A stretch of 64,000 nt of DNA from Halobacillus campisalis (GCF_030345335.1 NZ_JAPVRC010000003.1:248001-312000); one strand, 5' to 3'; positions 52,232 through 61,893 are shown, counted from the stretch's first letter. Notes: generated from the sequence alone by a model not told the origin. Program-made: numbers and translations.

Positions 52232-53659
52232 CTAATAGTTTAAAACGATAGGCTGCCAGAAATAGACGAACAGCACGATGACAATGATCGCAACGATGTT
52301 CATCCAGAATCCTGCTTTCACCATATCGTCGATCGTTAAATAGTCTGAGCTGAACACAGCCGCGTTCGGCGGGGTTGAAATTGGCAGCATAAAGGCACAA
52401 GAAGCCGTTAGAGCGACAACACCCATGATCGCGTAAGGATCAGCACCAATACCGAGCGCAAGCCCGATACTGATTGGAATCAGCATGTTCGACACGGCCG
52501 TGTTAGACATGATTTCCGTCATGAAAAGCACGATCGTTGCCAGTGCAATGAGGATAAGCAGGAACGGCAATACTTCAAGACCCTGCAGCAGCTCACCGAA
52601 CCACCCAGTTAAATTGGAGGTTTCGAATGCGGCCGCAAGCGAAAGTCCGCCCCCAAATAGAAGCAGCAAACCCCAGGGCAGCTCTTTCATATCCTTCCAC
52701 ACCATCAATCCGCCTTTAGACTTCTTCGCTGGGAAAAGGAACATCGAAGTCGCACCGATCATTGAAATCGATGTATCAGATAGAGTATAGGCTTCTGGTA
52801 TGAAACCACTCGACATCCAGAGTGCACCGACAACCGTGAAAACGGTCAGGACCGCTTTTTCTTCATACGACATCGGCCCCAGCTCTCTCAGCTGATTTTT
52901 CGCAAAATCAGACGATACATCTTTCTGACTCGTAATTTTGAATTGGATTCTCGTCAGGTAGAAGTACAGACCAAATAGTAAAATTAGAGTAAGCGGGAAT
53001 CCGAATAAAAACCAGTCGAAAAAAGATACCGTTCGATCGAGACTGCTTGACGCTACAGCGACAAACGCTGCGTTTGGTACAGAACCAATGATCGTCGCCA
53101 GCCCGCCGATTGAAGCGGAATACGCCACAGCAAGAAGCAGCCCTTTAGCGAAGCGATTCAACGAAGCTTCATCAAAAAAGTTCTTTTCCTTAATTTCCGT
53201 AATCAATGCAAGCGCGATCGGAAGCATCATAAGCGCCGTCGCCGCGTTTGAAATCCACATCGAAAGACCGGCCGTCGCAATAATGACACCCATGACAATG
53301 CGCTGACTCCCCGTTCCGACAAACGAGAGAATCGTCATGGCAATTCGTTTATGTAAGTCCCACTTCTGAATAGCTAGAGCGATCGTAAAACCACCCATAT
53401 ACATGAATACAATCGGATCCGCGTACGCCATCGACGCCGTCTCTTGATCCGCTCCGCCCGTAATCGGCAGCAGAAAGATCGGCAAGAGCGATGTCGCCGG
53501 AATCGGCAGTGCTTCCGTAATCCACCATGTCGCCACCCAGGCCGTGACTGCAAGAACAGCCCGCGGTTCGTCTCCAAGTCCGGTGATGGACGGAATAAAA
53601 TAAAAGATAGCAAAAAGCAATGGACCAAGAATCAGCCCAATTTTTTGTCTGCGTTCCAC
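52232..53659 (-). CDS. DASS-family (SLC13) sodium/dicarboxylate symporter
   Basis: A 475-residue transporter with about 11 or 12 membrane segments. The two SNT-type signature loops are WISNAATALMM near residue 140 and MSNTAVSNMLIP near residue 396, which bind Na+ and carboxylate. It probably imports C4-dicarboxylates such as succinate or malate, useful with the malate:quinone oxidoreductase encoded at 58.5 kb. Confidence 0.9.
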   Translation of the reverse strand: MERRQKIGLILGPLLFAIFYFIPSITGLGDEPRAVLAVTAWVATWWITEALPIPATSLLPIFLLPITGGADQETASMAYADPIVFMYMGGFTIALAIQKWDLHKRIAMTILSFVGTGSQRIVMGVIIATAGLSMWISNAATALMMLPIALALITEIKEKNFFDEASLNRFAKGLLLAVAYSASIGGLATIIGSVPNAAFVAVASSSLDRTVSFFDWFLFGFPLTLILLFGLYFYLTRIQFKITSQKDVSSDFAKNQLRELGPMSYEEKAVLTVFTVVGALWMSSGFIPEAYTLSDTSISMIGATSMFLFPAKKSKGGLMVWKDMKELPWGLLLLFGGGLSLAAAFETSNLTGWFGELLQGLEVLPFLLILIALATIVLFMTEIMSNTAVSNMLIPISIGLALGIGADPYAIMGVVALTASCAFMLPISTPPNAAVFSSDYLTIDDMVKAGFWMNIVAIIVIVLFVYFWQPIVLNY

Positions 53660-53791
53660 ATGAAGTTCCTCCTCTGGCAGTTGAAATCGTTTTCATAAAT
53701 TGATAGAAAAATACAACAATTTCAACTTTAGCACGCCAACCGACAAAAGTAAATATCCTCCATGTAAGGAAATAGTTGTGGTTCATATCAC

Positions 53792-54046
53792 TCATTGGTT
53801 GGTTAACGCTCCCTTTTTTGTTAAGGAAACAGCAATGATTCCCGCAATGACGTAAGTAAAGATGTATGTATACCCTAACGCTGTAGAATAACCGAAGGCT
53901 GCGAACGTGGAATTAATTGAAAGAGCCATGAATACAACTGCCATTAAGGTCCCTTTTATCTTGCTTTCTCTACCGAATGACTTGAACAAAACTAAAAATA
54001 AAGCAACGACTATTACATTAAACAAAAACAAACCGGTAAAAAGCAT
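53792..54046 (-). CDS. Small membrane protein of 84 residues
   Basis: It starts at ATG 54046; AGGAGG is 11 bases upstream. A GTG at 54058 and TTG at 54055 are too near that site. Three hydrophobic segments, with FKSFGRESKIKGT between them. No family was recognised. Confidence 0.6.
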   Translation of the reverse strand: MLFTGLFLFNVIVVALFLVLFKSFGRESKIKGTLMAVVFMALSINSTFAAFGYSTALGYTYIFTYVIAGIIAVSLTKKGALTNQ

Positions 54047-54224
54047 AACTGGCAACACCTCCTAAGGATACTTCAAAGGTAAACGCTCTTGAAAATGACT
54101 TAAGTATGGTTGTACACTATCCTAGCCTATTTAGATAAGCTAGGAGCAATACATGGGAGCGAAGTGCGGTCCCGTTGTTCCAGCTCTCGCTTAGTTAATG
54201 TAGGACTTGCTCAGACGAAAGTGA

Positions 54225-54443
54225 TTATGAAAATACCAAAACAACAAGAAAAATACTCACTACTCCCCAGGCAGTGGTACTGACGATCCACCAAATTATG
54301 GCTTTCGATTTTATAGAACTATCAGCACTTTCCGGATTTTCTTTTATAAAAGCAAGCTTACTTTCCATACTTCTTTTCATAGACACGAGTACAACGAATC
54401 CGATCAGGATGAAACCAATAGTTATCCAAAGCAATACGTCCAT
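54225..54443 (-). CDS. Small membrane protein of 72 residues
   Basis: ATG 54443 has GGAGG about eight bases upstream. Two hydrophobic segments flank a polar loop (KRSMESKLAFIKENPESADS). Its role is unknown. Confidence 0.62.
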   Translation of the reverse strand: MDVLLWITIGFILIGFVVLVSMKRSMESKLAFIKENPESADSSIKSKAIIWWIVSTTAWGVVSIFLVVLVFS

Positions 54444-54621
54444 CTTTAGTACCTCCACTGTTGAATGGATTTCCTTATAACCTTCTACAAAATGATTTGA
54501 TTGTTGAACTTAGTTATCCCAATCTTCTCCAGCAAACTCCTCTTTAAAAGCCCATTAAGGTCATTTCATCTACTTGACCCTTCATGCTGCACCCTCCTTT
54601 TTCTCCCTCAACTATAACAAA

Positions 54622-54652
54622 TAAAACGCAATCCCAATGAGTGGAATTGCGC
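54622..54652 (-). terminator. Terminator after the DUF4190 gene
   Basis: An imperfect stem (GCGCAATTCC with GGGATTGCG) followed by TTTTATTTG on the minus strand. Confidence 0.65.
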
Positions 54653-54668
54653 AAGGTGATCTATTTAC

Positions 54669-54950
54669 TCAGACCACCATAAAAGCGACAAATGCAACGA
54701 CTGATAACAAGATCGGCAGCACAATGCCTAAGCTGCTGCAAATAATCCCGGCAACCGCCATCTTTTTACCTTCTTGATCCTGCTTCTTAATCTACTTTAA
54801 ACCGATTATGCCGAGTACTAAACCAACGACGCCCATGATCAGCCCGACAACCATAAGGATCATGGTGACAATCGATAGAATACCAAGCACAAGGGAAGCC
54901 ACGGCTTTTCCATTCGTCGTACTGCTTGCGGAAGCCTCAAGCTGACTCAT
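54669..54950 (-). pseudogene. DUF4190 protein with an in-frame amber codon
   Basis: From ATG 54950 (behind GGAAGGGGG) the frame reads a DUF4190-like sequence, SLVLGILSIVTMILMVVGLI. A TAG at 54792-54794 then interrupts GLK and IKKQDQEGKKMAVAGIICSS. The second membrane helix continues to a stop at 54669 without a frame change. A family member would have an amino acid, often acidic, at the TAG. A nonsense mutation is simplest; readthrough is the alternative. Confidence 0.72.
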
Positions 54951-55008
54951 TTTCATCCCCCTTCCTCTTAGATGAATCAAATTTGTATTTACTATTGATA
55001 CGAATTCT

Positions 55009-56319
55009 TCACGCTATCGTTTCAGAAAAGTTGAATTCCGCTTCCTGCACTTTCCCTTCGACTCCCCTGTCCACAAACTGCCCGAACTCTTTCTTAAACT
55101 GAAACTTCACATCCCCTACCGGACCATTCCGCTGCTTACTGAGCAGAAGCTCCATTTCTCCTTCGTCCTTCTGCCAGTTATAATAATCCTCCCGATGCAA
55201 AAATCCGATCACGTCCGCGTCCTGCTCGATGTTGCCCGACTCCCTCAAGTCCGACATGACGGGACGCTTGTCCTTGCGCTGCTCGACACTGCGGGAAAGC
55301 TGTGATAGTAGAATGATAGGAATATTAAGCTCACGCGCCAGCAGCTTCAGTTCTCTTGTGATCGCGCCGATTTCGAGGTCTCGGCGTTCGAAGCGGCTGC
55401 CGGAGCTCATCAGCTGAAGGTAATCGATGATGATCATATGGCGGGCGTTTTTGTCGGCTTTTACAACTTTTCTTACATTGGCCCGGATGTCACTAACGGT
55501 CCGGTCCGTCTCGCGGATCTTCATCTGCCAGCTGGCGATTTGGCCGATCGCTTCCATCGCTTGATCATAATCCTGATTGGAGAATTGCATCGTACGCCAT
55601 TTCTGCCCGTTAATAGAGCCTTCACAGGAAATGAACCGATGCAGCAGCGGTTTTATAGCCATTTCAAGACTGAACAACTGAACACTGCCTCCCTGCTTAC
55701 AGTGGTTGGCTGCCAAATTTAGCGCAAAAGCGGTTTTCCCCATCGACGGCCGGCCTGCGAGAACAATCAAGTCGCCGCGCTGTGCGCCTCCTGTCATGCC
55801 ATCAAGATCCTGATAGCCCGTCGTATAGCCCGTTATTCCGTTTTCATGAGGGGATGCCATATCACGGGCAATTTCCATCAACGTTTCATAAACACTCGCC
55901 TCTTCACTTGGCATACCGATTCCGCGAAAAGTTTCCATATGCGCATCCAGTACATCAAACCTCTGACCGTTCGGGTTATCATTAAAAAAGTCGGTCACTT
56001 CCTTCGTTTTTCTATAGCGGTAGGCATCGAAGATAAGGCGCTGGTGGTGTTTGAGGGTAGTCGTCGTGGGGATGGAGCCGGCCAGATCCCTTAAGTAGCT
56101 GACCCCGCCAACAAAGCTGATCTTATCCTCCAGTTCGGTCGTCACAGTCACAAGATTAATCGGCGCATCCGCCCGCTCAATATTTTTCATCGCTTTAAAA
56201 ATGAGTTCATGCTTTTTTTCTGCAAAATGTTCCGCATGAAGCGTCACATCCTTGATGAGCTCGCCTTCCAATAACATCATTCCAAGCACAGACTGTTCAG
56301 CTTCCAAGTTTTTAATCAT
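55009..56319 (-). CDS. DnaB-type replicative helicase, phage-like paralogue
   Basis: A 436-residue hexameric helicase. The N-terminal domain (EAEQSVLGMMLLEGELI) is followed by a RecA-like core with Walker A AGRPSMGKTA (residues 188-197), the DnaB block SLEM, and IIIDYLQLMS. It follows the loader and initiator genes in a three-gene operon like SPP1 genes 38-39-40, so it is probably the module's own helicase rather than the housekeeping DnaB. Start ATG overlaps the loader's stop (ATGA). Confidence 0.9.
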   Translation of the reverse strand: MIKNLEAEQSVLGMMLLEGELIKDVTLHAEHFAEKKHELIFKAMKNIERADAPINLVTVTTELEDKISFVGGVSYLRDLAGSIPTTTTLKHHQRLIFDAYRYRKTKEVTDFFNDNPNGQRFDVLDAHMETFRGIGMPSEEASVYETLMEIARDMASPHENGITGYTTGYQDLDGMTGGAQRGDLIVLAGRPSMGKTAFALNLAANHCKQGGSVQLFSLEMAIKPLLHRFISCEGSINGQKWRTMQFSNQDYDQAMEAIGQIASWQMKIRETDRTVSDIRANVRKVVKADKNARHMIIIDYLQLMSSGSRFERRDLEIGAITRELKLLARELNIPIILLSQLSRSVEQRKDKRPVMSDLRESGNIEQDADVIGFLHREDYYNWQKDEGEMELLLSKQRNGPVGDVKFQFKKEFGQFVDRGVEGKVQEAEFNFSETIA

Positions 56320-56645
56320 CTCGTCACCTTCTCTATCAGTTCATTCAGCTTTTCTTGAAAAAGCCGCTTCTTCTCTTCACTTACCTCTGCCGCCTCGCGA
56401 TCCCACTGCTTCAGCATATCCAGGTGAGGATTCTCATCCACCGGGGGATAAACGGCGATGTCCGCAATCGTTGGCGGATAGGGGGATTTAGATACATGAA
56501 GAGCCAGTTTCCCCATCACCGATCCGTAACACATTGGTTTAAGCTGTGGAATGAGGAACTCTGCTTTCTTTTTCGTCATCTCCACTTTCCCTGGATATAA
56601 ACTACTCATCATCTGCAATACTTCTACCGCTTCCTCGTACGTCAT
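56316..56645 (-). CDS. Helicase loader, SPP1 G39P-like
   Basis: A 109-residue protein with two helices, a linker and the block KSPYPPTIADIAVYP, matching what I recall of the SPP1 G39P loader/inhibitor, which contains YPPTIADI and hands the DnaB-like helicase to the origin. Its position between a DnaD-like initiator and a DnaB-like helicase supports this. Overlapping ATGA on both sides shows tight translational coupling. Confidence 0.8.
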   Translation of the reverse strand: MTYEEAVEVLQMMSSLYPGKVEMTKKKAEFLIPQLKPMCYGSVMGKLALHVSKSPYPPTIADIAVYPPVDENPHLDMLKQWDREAAEVSEEKKRLFQEKLNELIEKVTR

Positions 56646-57379
56646 GCTTCAATCCCCCTTCTTAACTCTTCAAAAATATCCACCTCACACGAAGTCTGCG
56701 ATCCCGCTGAGAAACCTTTCTTGGCTTTCGATCTGCTTTCCATCTCTATCGCCTTGACGTCCGCAAGCGACCTCACCCCGAGCGACTGCCACTTTTGCAA
56801 AATCCCTTCACAATACTGGAAGAACCGCTTATTGTTATTAATCGCCCGCTTCATCGCCTCAATCACGAGCTCTTCCGACATCTCATCACACCAGAGTGTG
56901 ATCCGCTCCGCAATATAAGGGCTGAGGAATCCGATGTTCTCCTGGTAGAATTCATAAGCGGACGCGTACACGCCTACTCCTTCTTTCTCTTTTCTTTTTA
57001 TTTCTTTTCTTTTAAATAAAGAGGCTTCACCAGCGCCCTCCTGTACGTCCCTAGGGTCGTCCTTCCCAGGGGCCTCACCTACGTTCACCCACGGTTCAAT
57101 CACGCGAGAAATCATTTCATAATAAGGCGCATGATTCCGACCAGCCGACCGATGCTTAATGTATCCCTTTTTCTTCAGCTCAGCTCGCGCCCGCTTGAAG
57201 GATGTTTCCGCCAGTCCCGCCTTACCTAAAATAACGGAGCACGGCACCGCGAATTCCTTCTTCCAGCCCGTTTTGTTGTTGAGCTGCATCATCGTAATCC
57301 AAAGAGCGACAGCCGACGAGGAAAGTTTGTCCACATCCGTTTGATCATGAAACGCATTCAATTCTTTAATGTAATTCAT
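56642..57379 (-). CDS. DnaD-like phage replication initiator
   Basis: A 245-residue protein. An N-terminal winged helix (residues 1-90, with KKEFAVPCSVILGKAGLAETSFKRARAELKKKGYI) is followed by an acidic linker and a C-terminal DnaD-type domain (YEFYQENIGFLSPYIAERITLWCDEMSEELVIEAM). It resembles phage initiators that bind an origin and recruit the loader and helicase. Start ATG 57379 has AGGAGG upstream. The N-terminal domain is shared with the short protein at 17375-17701. Confidence 0.85.
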   Translation of the reverse strand: MNYIKELNAFHDQTDVDKLSSSAVALWITMMQLNNKTGWKKEFAVPCSVILGKAGLAETSFKRARAELKKKGYIKHRSAGRNHAPYYEMISRVIEPWVNVGEAPGKDDPRDVQEGAGEASLFKRKEIKRKEKEGVGVYASAYEFYQENIGFLSPYIAERITLWCDEMSEELVIEAMKRAINNNKRFFQYCEGILQKWQSLGVRSLADVKAIEMESRSKAKKGFSAGSQTSCEVDIFEELRRGIEA

Positions 57380-57406
57380 TTTTATATTCCTCCTTGTATT
57401 TAGAGC

Positions 57407-57450
57407 ATAAAAAATCCCCTGCACTTCTATAATCGAAAGAAGTTCAGGGG
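57407..57450 (-). terminator. Hairpin before the replication operon (terminator or attenuator)
   Basis: CCCCTGCACTTCT (57416-57428) pairs with 57438-57450 with one mismatch and is followed by ATTTTTT on the minus strand. It lies just upstream of the initiator's ribosome site, so it could attenuate transcripts entering from upstream. Confidence 0.65.
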
Positions 57451-57650
57451 TGGTGTCATTTTTTGAGAAAGTTTTTTTAAAAAAGTTTTTCAGGAAGGTT
57501 CAGCTAAGAATTTTTCCGGTGAAAACTTGGAACATCCCGCGTTCACGATTGTTTAATTTATAAGGTGGTCATTTGCTGCTGCAAACGGAGTTCTTCCCTT
57601 TTTGGATCACTTGCTTGAAATTTAAATGGTGAAGAAAAGTCACTGTACTC

Positions 57651-58082
57651 TCATTCATCTGCATTTTCAGATTGTTGTTTTGTGCGCAAATAGTAAACAT
57701 ACGTAACTGGCAGAAGACCACAAATTAATAATACCCCGCCGATGATCACCCCGTTTATTATTGAGTATCCCTCACTTAAGGAGGTCAGGGTTCCAACCAC
57801 TATGGATATGAAAATTATGATAAGTAAAGAGAGAACCAAACCATTTTTAGATGATTTTTCTTGATTTTCATGGTCGACACTGACATTCATGGATAGAAAA
57901 GCGGAAACCACCACAGTGACCATGAATACAATCCATAAAGGGTTTTCCGTCATTACGTCTAATCCTTTTGTAACTAAGTCATAGCCCAGTATACCAAGGA
58001 TCCCAAGCGTTTGAATAATATAGGCAATACGAATGTTCTTCAAATTCTGTAAAATCAAACGCTCATCTTTTATTTTTTTCAT
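57651..58082 (-). CDS. Four-helix membrane protein, module 3
   Basis: A 143-residue protein with four hydrophobic segments, paralogous to the module 2 protein (34578-34991) over its whole length, including the KIKDERLILQNLKNIR start and GILGYDLVTKGLDVMTENPLW. It starts inside the end of the regulator gene. As in module 2, it is the second gene of a two-gene operon. Confidence 0.82.
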   Translation of the reverse strand: MKKIKDERLILQNLKNIRIAYIIQTLGILGILGYDLVTKGLDVMTENPLWIVFMVTVVVSAFLSMNVSVDHENQEKSSKNGLVLSLLIIIFISIVVGTLTSLSEGYSIINGVIIGGVLLICGLLPVTYVYYLRTKQQSENADE

Positions 58083-58287
58083 GATGCCCACTCTCCCTTT
58101 CTATCCAAAAGACTTCATCCAAAGTTTTATTTACGGCATAACAGATTTCCAAGCATAGCTTTAAACTGGGGTTATAATTTCCTTTTTCTATTAAACTAAT
58201 GGTTTGTCGCGTAACACCAACTTTATCTGCTAACTGCTTCTGTGTTAAATCTACTTGAACACGAGCGATCTTTACATGATTATTCAA
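58063..58287 (-). CDS. Small XRE regulator, module 3
   Basis: A 74-residue helix-turn-helix protein, VKIARVQVDLTQKQLADKVG then VTRQTISLIEKGNYNPSLKL, near-identical to the module 2 regulator. It starts at TTG 58287 with AAGGGAG upstream. It probably acts on the 39-bp site at 58314-58352. The overlap with the membrane gene suggests the two are produced together. Confidence 0.85.
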   Translation of the reverse strand: MNNHVKIARVQVDLTQKQLADKVGVTRQTISLIEKGNYNPSLKLCLEICYAVNKTLDEVFWIERESGHHEKNKR

Positions 58288-58313
58288 CTAGTGTACTCCC
58301 TTCTTTTTATTAG

Positions 58314-58352
58314 TGTAACATATAAATTACATAAAGGAAGATATATGTTACA
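58314..58352 (-). promoter_or_regulatory. 39-bp operator of module 3
   Basis: TGTAACATATAAATTACA, a 6-base spacer, then AAGATATATGTTACA. The lengths and outer TGTAA/TTACA signs match the module 2 site exactly, though the middles differ. Confidence 0.78.
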
Positions 58353-58454
58353 TTAAAACCGTTTTTTCAACTTAAAAAAGAGATATGTAATAAATGTCAG
58401 CGAGACAAATTGAAGTAAAAACCATACATCTTTTAGGAGTACAATCCCACAAAA

Positions 58455-58489
58455 AAAACCTCATTTGCATTCACCGCAAATGAGGTTTT
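58455..58489. terminator. Terminator of mqo
   Basis: A 14-bp perfect stem (AAAACCTCATTTGC and complement, 7-nt loop) with flanking A/T tracts. Confidence 0.87.
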
Positions 58490-58496
58490 CCTATAT

Positions 58497-60002
58497 TTAC
58501 ATTGATTCTGCGTACTTCTCGCCTTCCAGCTTAAGCGCCCGATCCGTTGACGCATGAATTTCACGGATCAGATCAGGATTTTCTGATAATGACACTCCGT
58601 AAGAAGGGATCATCTCCTTGATCTTCGGCTCCCACTCTTTGATATGCTGCGGGAAGCATCGTTCTAATACTTCAAGCATGACGGATACTGCCGTTGACGC
58701 GCCAGGTGAAGCACCCAGCAAGGCAGCGACGGTACCATCAGCGCCGGTGACCACTTCTGTTCCGAATTGAAGGGTTCCTTTTCCGGCTTTTGTATCTTTA
58801 ATTACTTGAACACGCTGTCCGGCCGTGACTAACTCCCAATCTTCGCTTTTGGCGTTCGGGATGAATTCACGCAGCTCTTCCATGCGCTGTTCTTTAGATT
58901 GAATGACTTGTTCAATCAAGTATTTCGTCAGGGACACGTTTTTGACCCCTGCCGCCATCATCGTGAAGAGGTTATCTTTTTTCACAGAAGTTAATAAATC
59001 GGATAGAGATCCTGTTTTTAAAAACTTCGGTGAGAATCCGGCGAATGGACCGAATAACAGCGACGTTTTATTGTCGATCAGGCGTGTATCCAGGTGCGGC
59101 ACAGACATAGGGGGAGCCCCTACCTTCGCTTTACCATAAACTTTGGCATGGTGCTGTTCAATCACTTCAGGATTTTTACACACCATAAACTGTCCGCTGA
59201 CCGGGAAGCCGCCGATATTCTTCGATTCAGGGATACCGGTTTTCTGAAGCAGGTGCAGACTGCCGCCCCCGCCGCCGATAAAGACGAAATTCGCCGTATG
59301 GTAGGCAATTCTTCCATTCTTATGGTCATGCACTTTGACTTCCCACCGGCCGTCACTCGTGCGCGTAATATCCTCCACACTATGCTTGTAATTAACATCA
59401 AGATCATTACTCTCTAAGTGGTCGAACAGCTTGTGTGTTAAGTCTCCAAAGTTCACATCCGTGCCCGCATCAATTTTAGTAGCGGCAATCGGCTCTGTCA
59501 CTTTACGATTTTCCATCATAAGCGGAATCCACTCTTTAAGCTGTTCCGGGTCATCGGAGAATTCCATAGTCTCAAACAATGGGTTGGCTCCCATCTTTTC
59601 ATAGCGCTTTCTTAAAAACTCGACGTTCTTCTTCCCTTGCACAAAACTCATATGAGGCAGTGACAGGATAAACTCCTGTGGGTTGCGAATCATATGACTG
59701 TTCACGAGGTAAGACCAGAACTGTTTAGACACCTGGAACTGTTCGTTCACTTTAATCGCTTTCGTAATATCAATCGAACCGTCCGGATGTTCATGCGTGT
59801 AGTTCAGCTCGCACAATGCAGCATGTCCCGTCCCTGCATTATTCCATACGTTGGAGCTCTCCTCCCCCGCACTTCCCAGCTTTTCAAACACTTTCACATT
59901 CCAGTCCGGCACTAATTCCTTCAGCAGTGACCCCAATGTAGCACTCATAATTCCTGCACCAATTAAAATCACATCTGTATTAGCTTCTCTGTTGCTCATC
60001 AT
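58497..60002 (-). CDS. mqo: Malate:quinone oxidoreductase
   Basis: A 501-residue FAD enzyme of the membrane. The N-terminal dinucleotide fold reads [17 protein letters not shown], and the family's long conserved blocks [15 protein letters not shown] and [16 protein letters not shown] are clear. It oxidises L-malate to oxaloacetate and passes electrons to quinone, an alternative to soluble malate dehydrogenase. It fits with the lactate and dicarboxylate genes in this window. It is monocistronic. Confidence 0.95.
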   Translation of the reverse strand: MMSNREANTDVILIGAGIMSATLGSLLKELVPDWNVKVFEKLGSAGEESSNVWNNAGTGHAALCELNYTHEHPDGSIDITKAIKVNEQFQVSKQFWSYLVNSHMIRNPQEFILSLPHMSFVQGKKNVEFLRKRYEKMGANPLFETMEFSDDPEQLKEWIPLMMENRKVTEPIAATKIDAGTDVNFGDLTHKLFDHLESNDLDVNYKHSVEDITRTSDGRWEVKVHDHKNGRIAYHTANFVFIGGGGGSLHLLQKTGIPESKNIGGFPVSGQFMVCKNPEVIEQHHAKVYGKAKVGAPPMSVPHLDTRLIDNKTSLLFGPFAGFSPKFLKTGSLSDLLTSVKKDNLFTMMAAGVKNVSLTKYLIEQVIQSKEQRMEELREFIPNAKSEDWELVTAGQRVQVIKDTKAGKGTLQFGTEVVTGADGTVAALLGASPGASTAVSVMLEVLERCFPQHIKEWEPKIKEMIPSYGVSLSENPDLIREIHASTDRALKLEGEKYAESM

Positions 60003-60199
60003 TAACCATCCTTACATCCAAATATTTGGTGAAAAGATGCAGACGTTCGCGTAAGTACACCTTTTCTGTGAATAATTCCTATGATAGCGTTTTATAGATT
60101 TAAAAATCACTCTTGTCTGATAATTAAATTATAAACTATTTCCAGTTAGGTTAAAAGTGAGAGCCTGAACATTCATAGAGGAAAGCCCGCTCTATCCAT

Positions 60200-60232
60200 A
60201 AAAAAAGCCCATTACTTTGAAAAGTAATGAGC
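60200..60232 (-). terminator. Terminator of the ABC-2 exporter operon
   Basis: GCCCATTACTTT (60207-60218) pairs with AAAGTAATGAGC (60221-60232), one mismatch, followed by a run of seven T residues on the minus strand. Confidence 0.82.
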
Positions 60233-60245
60233 AGGGAACACGCGA

Positions 60246-60944
60246 TCAATCAAACCGTCGCTTTTTATAAATATAAATCGTGACGAACACACTGGCAACG
60301 GCCCATATCGATAAAACGAGGAAGTGGTCACCGACTGCCTCACCGTTATTCAACTGCAGAAGCAGCTGGCCGATTTGCTGATCAGGCAAATAGCTCATTG
60401 CATCAATAAGCCACTCGGCTTCAATCATCGTTTTAAAAATGTCGCCCATGCCAAAAATGAACAAGACAGGAATGACGATGACCGATGTTTCCATGACCGT
60501 ACGAGAAACCAGTCCAAGAATCGTCCCGATACTGATAAATATAATGAGACTGATAAGCATGGCTGCCGCGGTGAGCAGCATCTGATCGGGCAGCGGTATG
60601 TTCCCGATCAGGACGACCGCCACAATCATAATGAGGCTTGAAACAGCAGAAATCACGCTTTTCCCAATGAAAATCTCTGCTGTATTGAGCGGAGACAGGA
60701 GCAGTCCTCTTAACGTGTTTTTCTCCTTTTCTTCCGCAATGACCGCCGCCTGGATAAAAGAACCAACGATGACCATCGTCAGCGTGATCGGCATAAAGAC
60801 GGCCGCTGTCTGAACTTCTCCCTCCTGATTTAATAAAAGCGCAAAGAACAGCGGAATGACAGCCGTAGACAGCATATACGCATTTTTCAGAAGATCCCGA
60901 TAATCCTTAATCACAACCGCTTGAATTCGTTTGACGGATATCAT
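60246..60944 (-). CDS. ABC-2 type transporter permease
   Basis: A 232-residue permease with six predicted helices and the ABC-2 pattern with EEKEKNTLRGLLLSPLNTAEIFIGK in the first cytoplasmic loop. It is half of an exporter with the ATPase directly upstream, whose last base overlaps its start. The substrate is unknown; the layout resembles NatAB sodium exporters and lantibiotic-immunity exporters. Confidence 0.85.
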   Translation of the reverse strand: MISVKRIQAVVIKDYRDLLKNAYMLSTAVIPLFFALLLNQEGEVQTAAVFMPITLTMVIVGSFIQAAVIAEEKEKNTLRGLLLSPLNTAEIFIGKSVISAVSSLIMIVAVVLIGNIPLPDQMLLTAAAMLISLIIFISIGTILGLVSRTVMETSVIVIPVLFIFGMGDIFKTMIEAEWLIDAMSYLPDQQIGQLLLQLNNGEAVGDHFLVLSIWAVASVFVTIYIYKKRRFD

Positions 60945-61792
60945 TAGAACAGCTCCTTTCCTGTAACACGTGCGAAAATATCACCTAAAGTCGGCTCATT
61001 GGAATGCACAGACGCCAGCTGCTGACTGGCGATCGCTGCCCCAATACGTTCCGCTCCTTCATGATCGTTGCCGACGAGCTGCTCTCTTCCATCCTTCAAC
61101 AAAAGAGTGATCGAAGAATCCGAATGACTCACCCGCAAATCCCGCGGTGGCCCCTGCAGCTGAATGTGTCCTTTATTTAAAAAAGCGACACGATCGCAGA
61201 TCCTTTCCGCTTCATACATATCATGAGTCGTTAAGAAAATCGTCGTGCCTTCTTCATTTAACGTACGTAAAATGCTGTGAATCCGCTCGGTACTGACAGG
61301 ATCCAGGGCAGACGTCGGTTCATCAAGAAATAACAATTCCGGCTTATGCAAAATCGTCCGAGCTAACGTCACACGCTGCCTCATCCCTTTAGACAATTTG
61401 CTGACAACCTTAGATTCTTCCCCTGTTAATCCCACTTCATGCAGCACCTCGTCAATACGTTGATAGGACACATCGTACAATTTACAATACAACCGCAAAT
61501 TCGCTTCAACCGTTAGCCGCTCATACAACCCGGTATTATCCGTTAATACGCCAATCCGCTTCATCTGCTTCGGATCTTTTAACTTTTCAACAGAAGCCCC
61601 AAACACGTGAATATTTCCCGACTGATACCCCTCCTGTGCCGTCAGCAGCTTAAGCGTCGTCGTTTTACCCGACCCGCTCGGCCCTAAGAAACCAAATGTT
61701 TCTCCAGGTTGAATCGAGAACGACAAATCGTCCAACGCTTTTTTCCCCTCATATTCCTTACGAACATTCGTGACGTCAATAATGTTACTCAT
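60944..61792 (-). CDS. ABC transporter ATPase, NatA/CcmA-like
   Basis: A 282-residue ATPase with Walker A GPSGSGKTTT, signature LSKGMRQR, Walker B LLFLDEPTSALD and the H-loop TTHDMYEAE. I use the third of three consecutive ATGs, with GGGGA seven bases upstream. It pairs with the ABC-2 permease. The protein at 62000-63052 resembles a damaged version of this ATPase fused to a DNA-binding domain, which suggests that it regulates this pair. Confidence 0.88.
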   Translation of the reverse strand: MSNIIDVTNVRKEYEGKKALDDLSFSIQPGETFGFLGPSGSGKTTTLKLLTAQEGYQSGNIHVFGASVEKLKDPKQMKRIGVLTDNTGLYERLTVEANLRLYCKLYDVSYQRIDEVLHEVGLTGEESKVVSKLSKGMRQRVTLARTILHKPELLFLDEPTSALDPVSTERIHSILRTLNEEGTTIFLTTHDMYEAERICDRVAFLNKGHIQLQGPPRDLRVSHSDSSITLLLKDGREQLVGNDHEGAERIGAAIASQQLASVHSNEPTLGDIFARVTGKELF

Positions 61793-61893
61793 CATCATTT
61801 CCCCTTTTCTGCTTTCGCAACTGGATGACTTAAGCTTATAACGGTCTCGTCATCACTACATTAAAAGCAGCATGAAAGGAGTGTTTCACCGGG

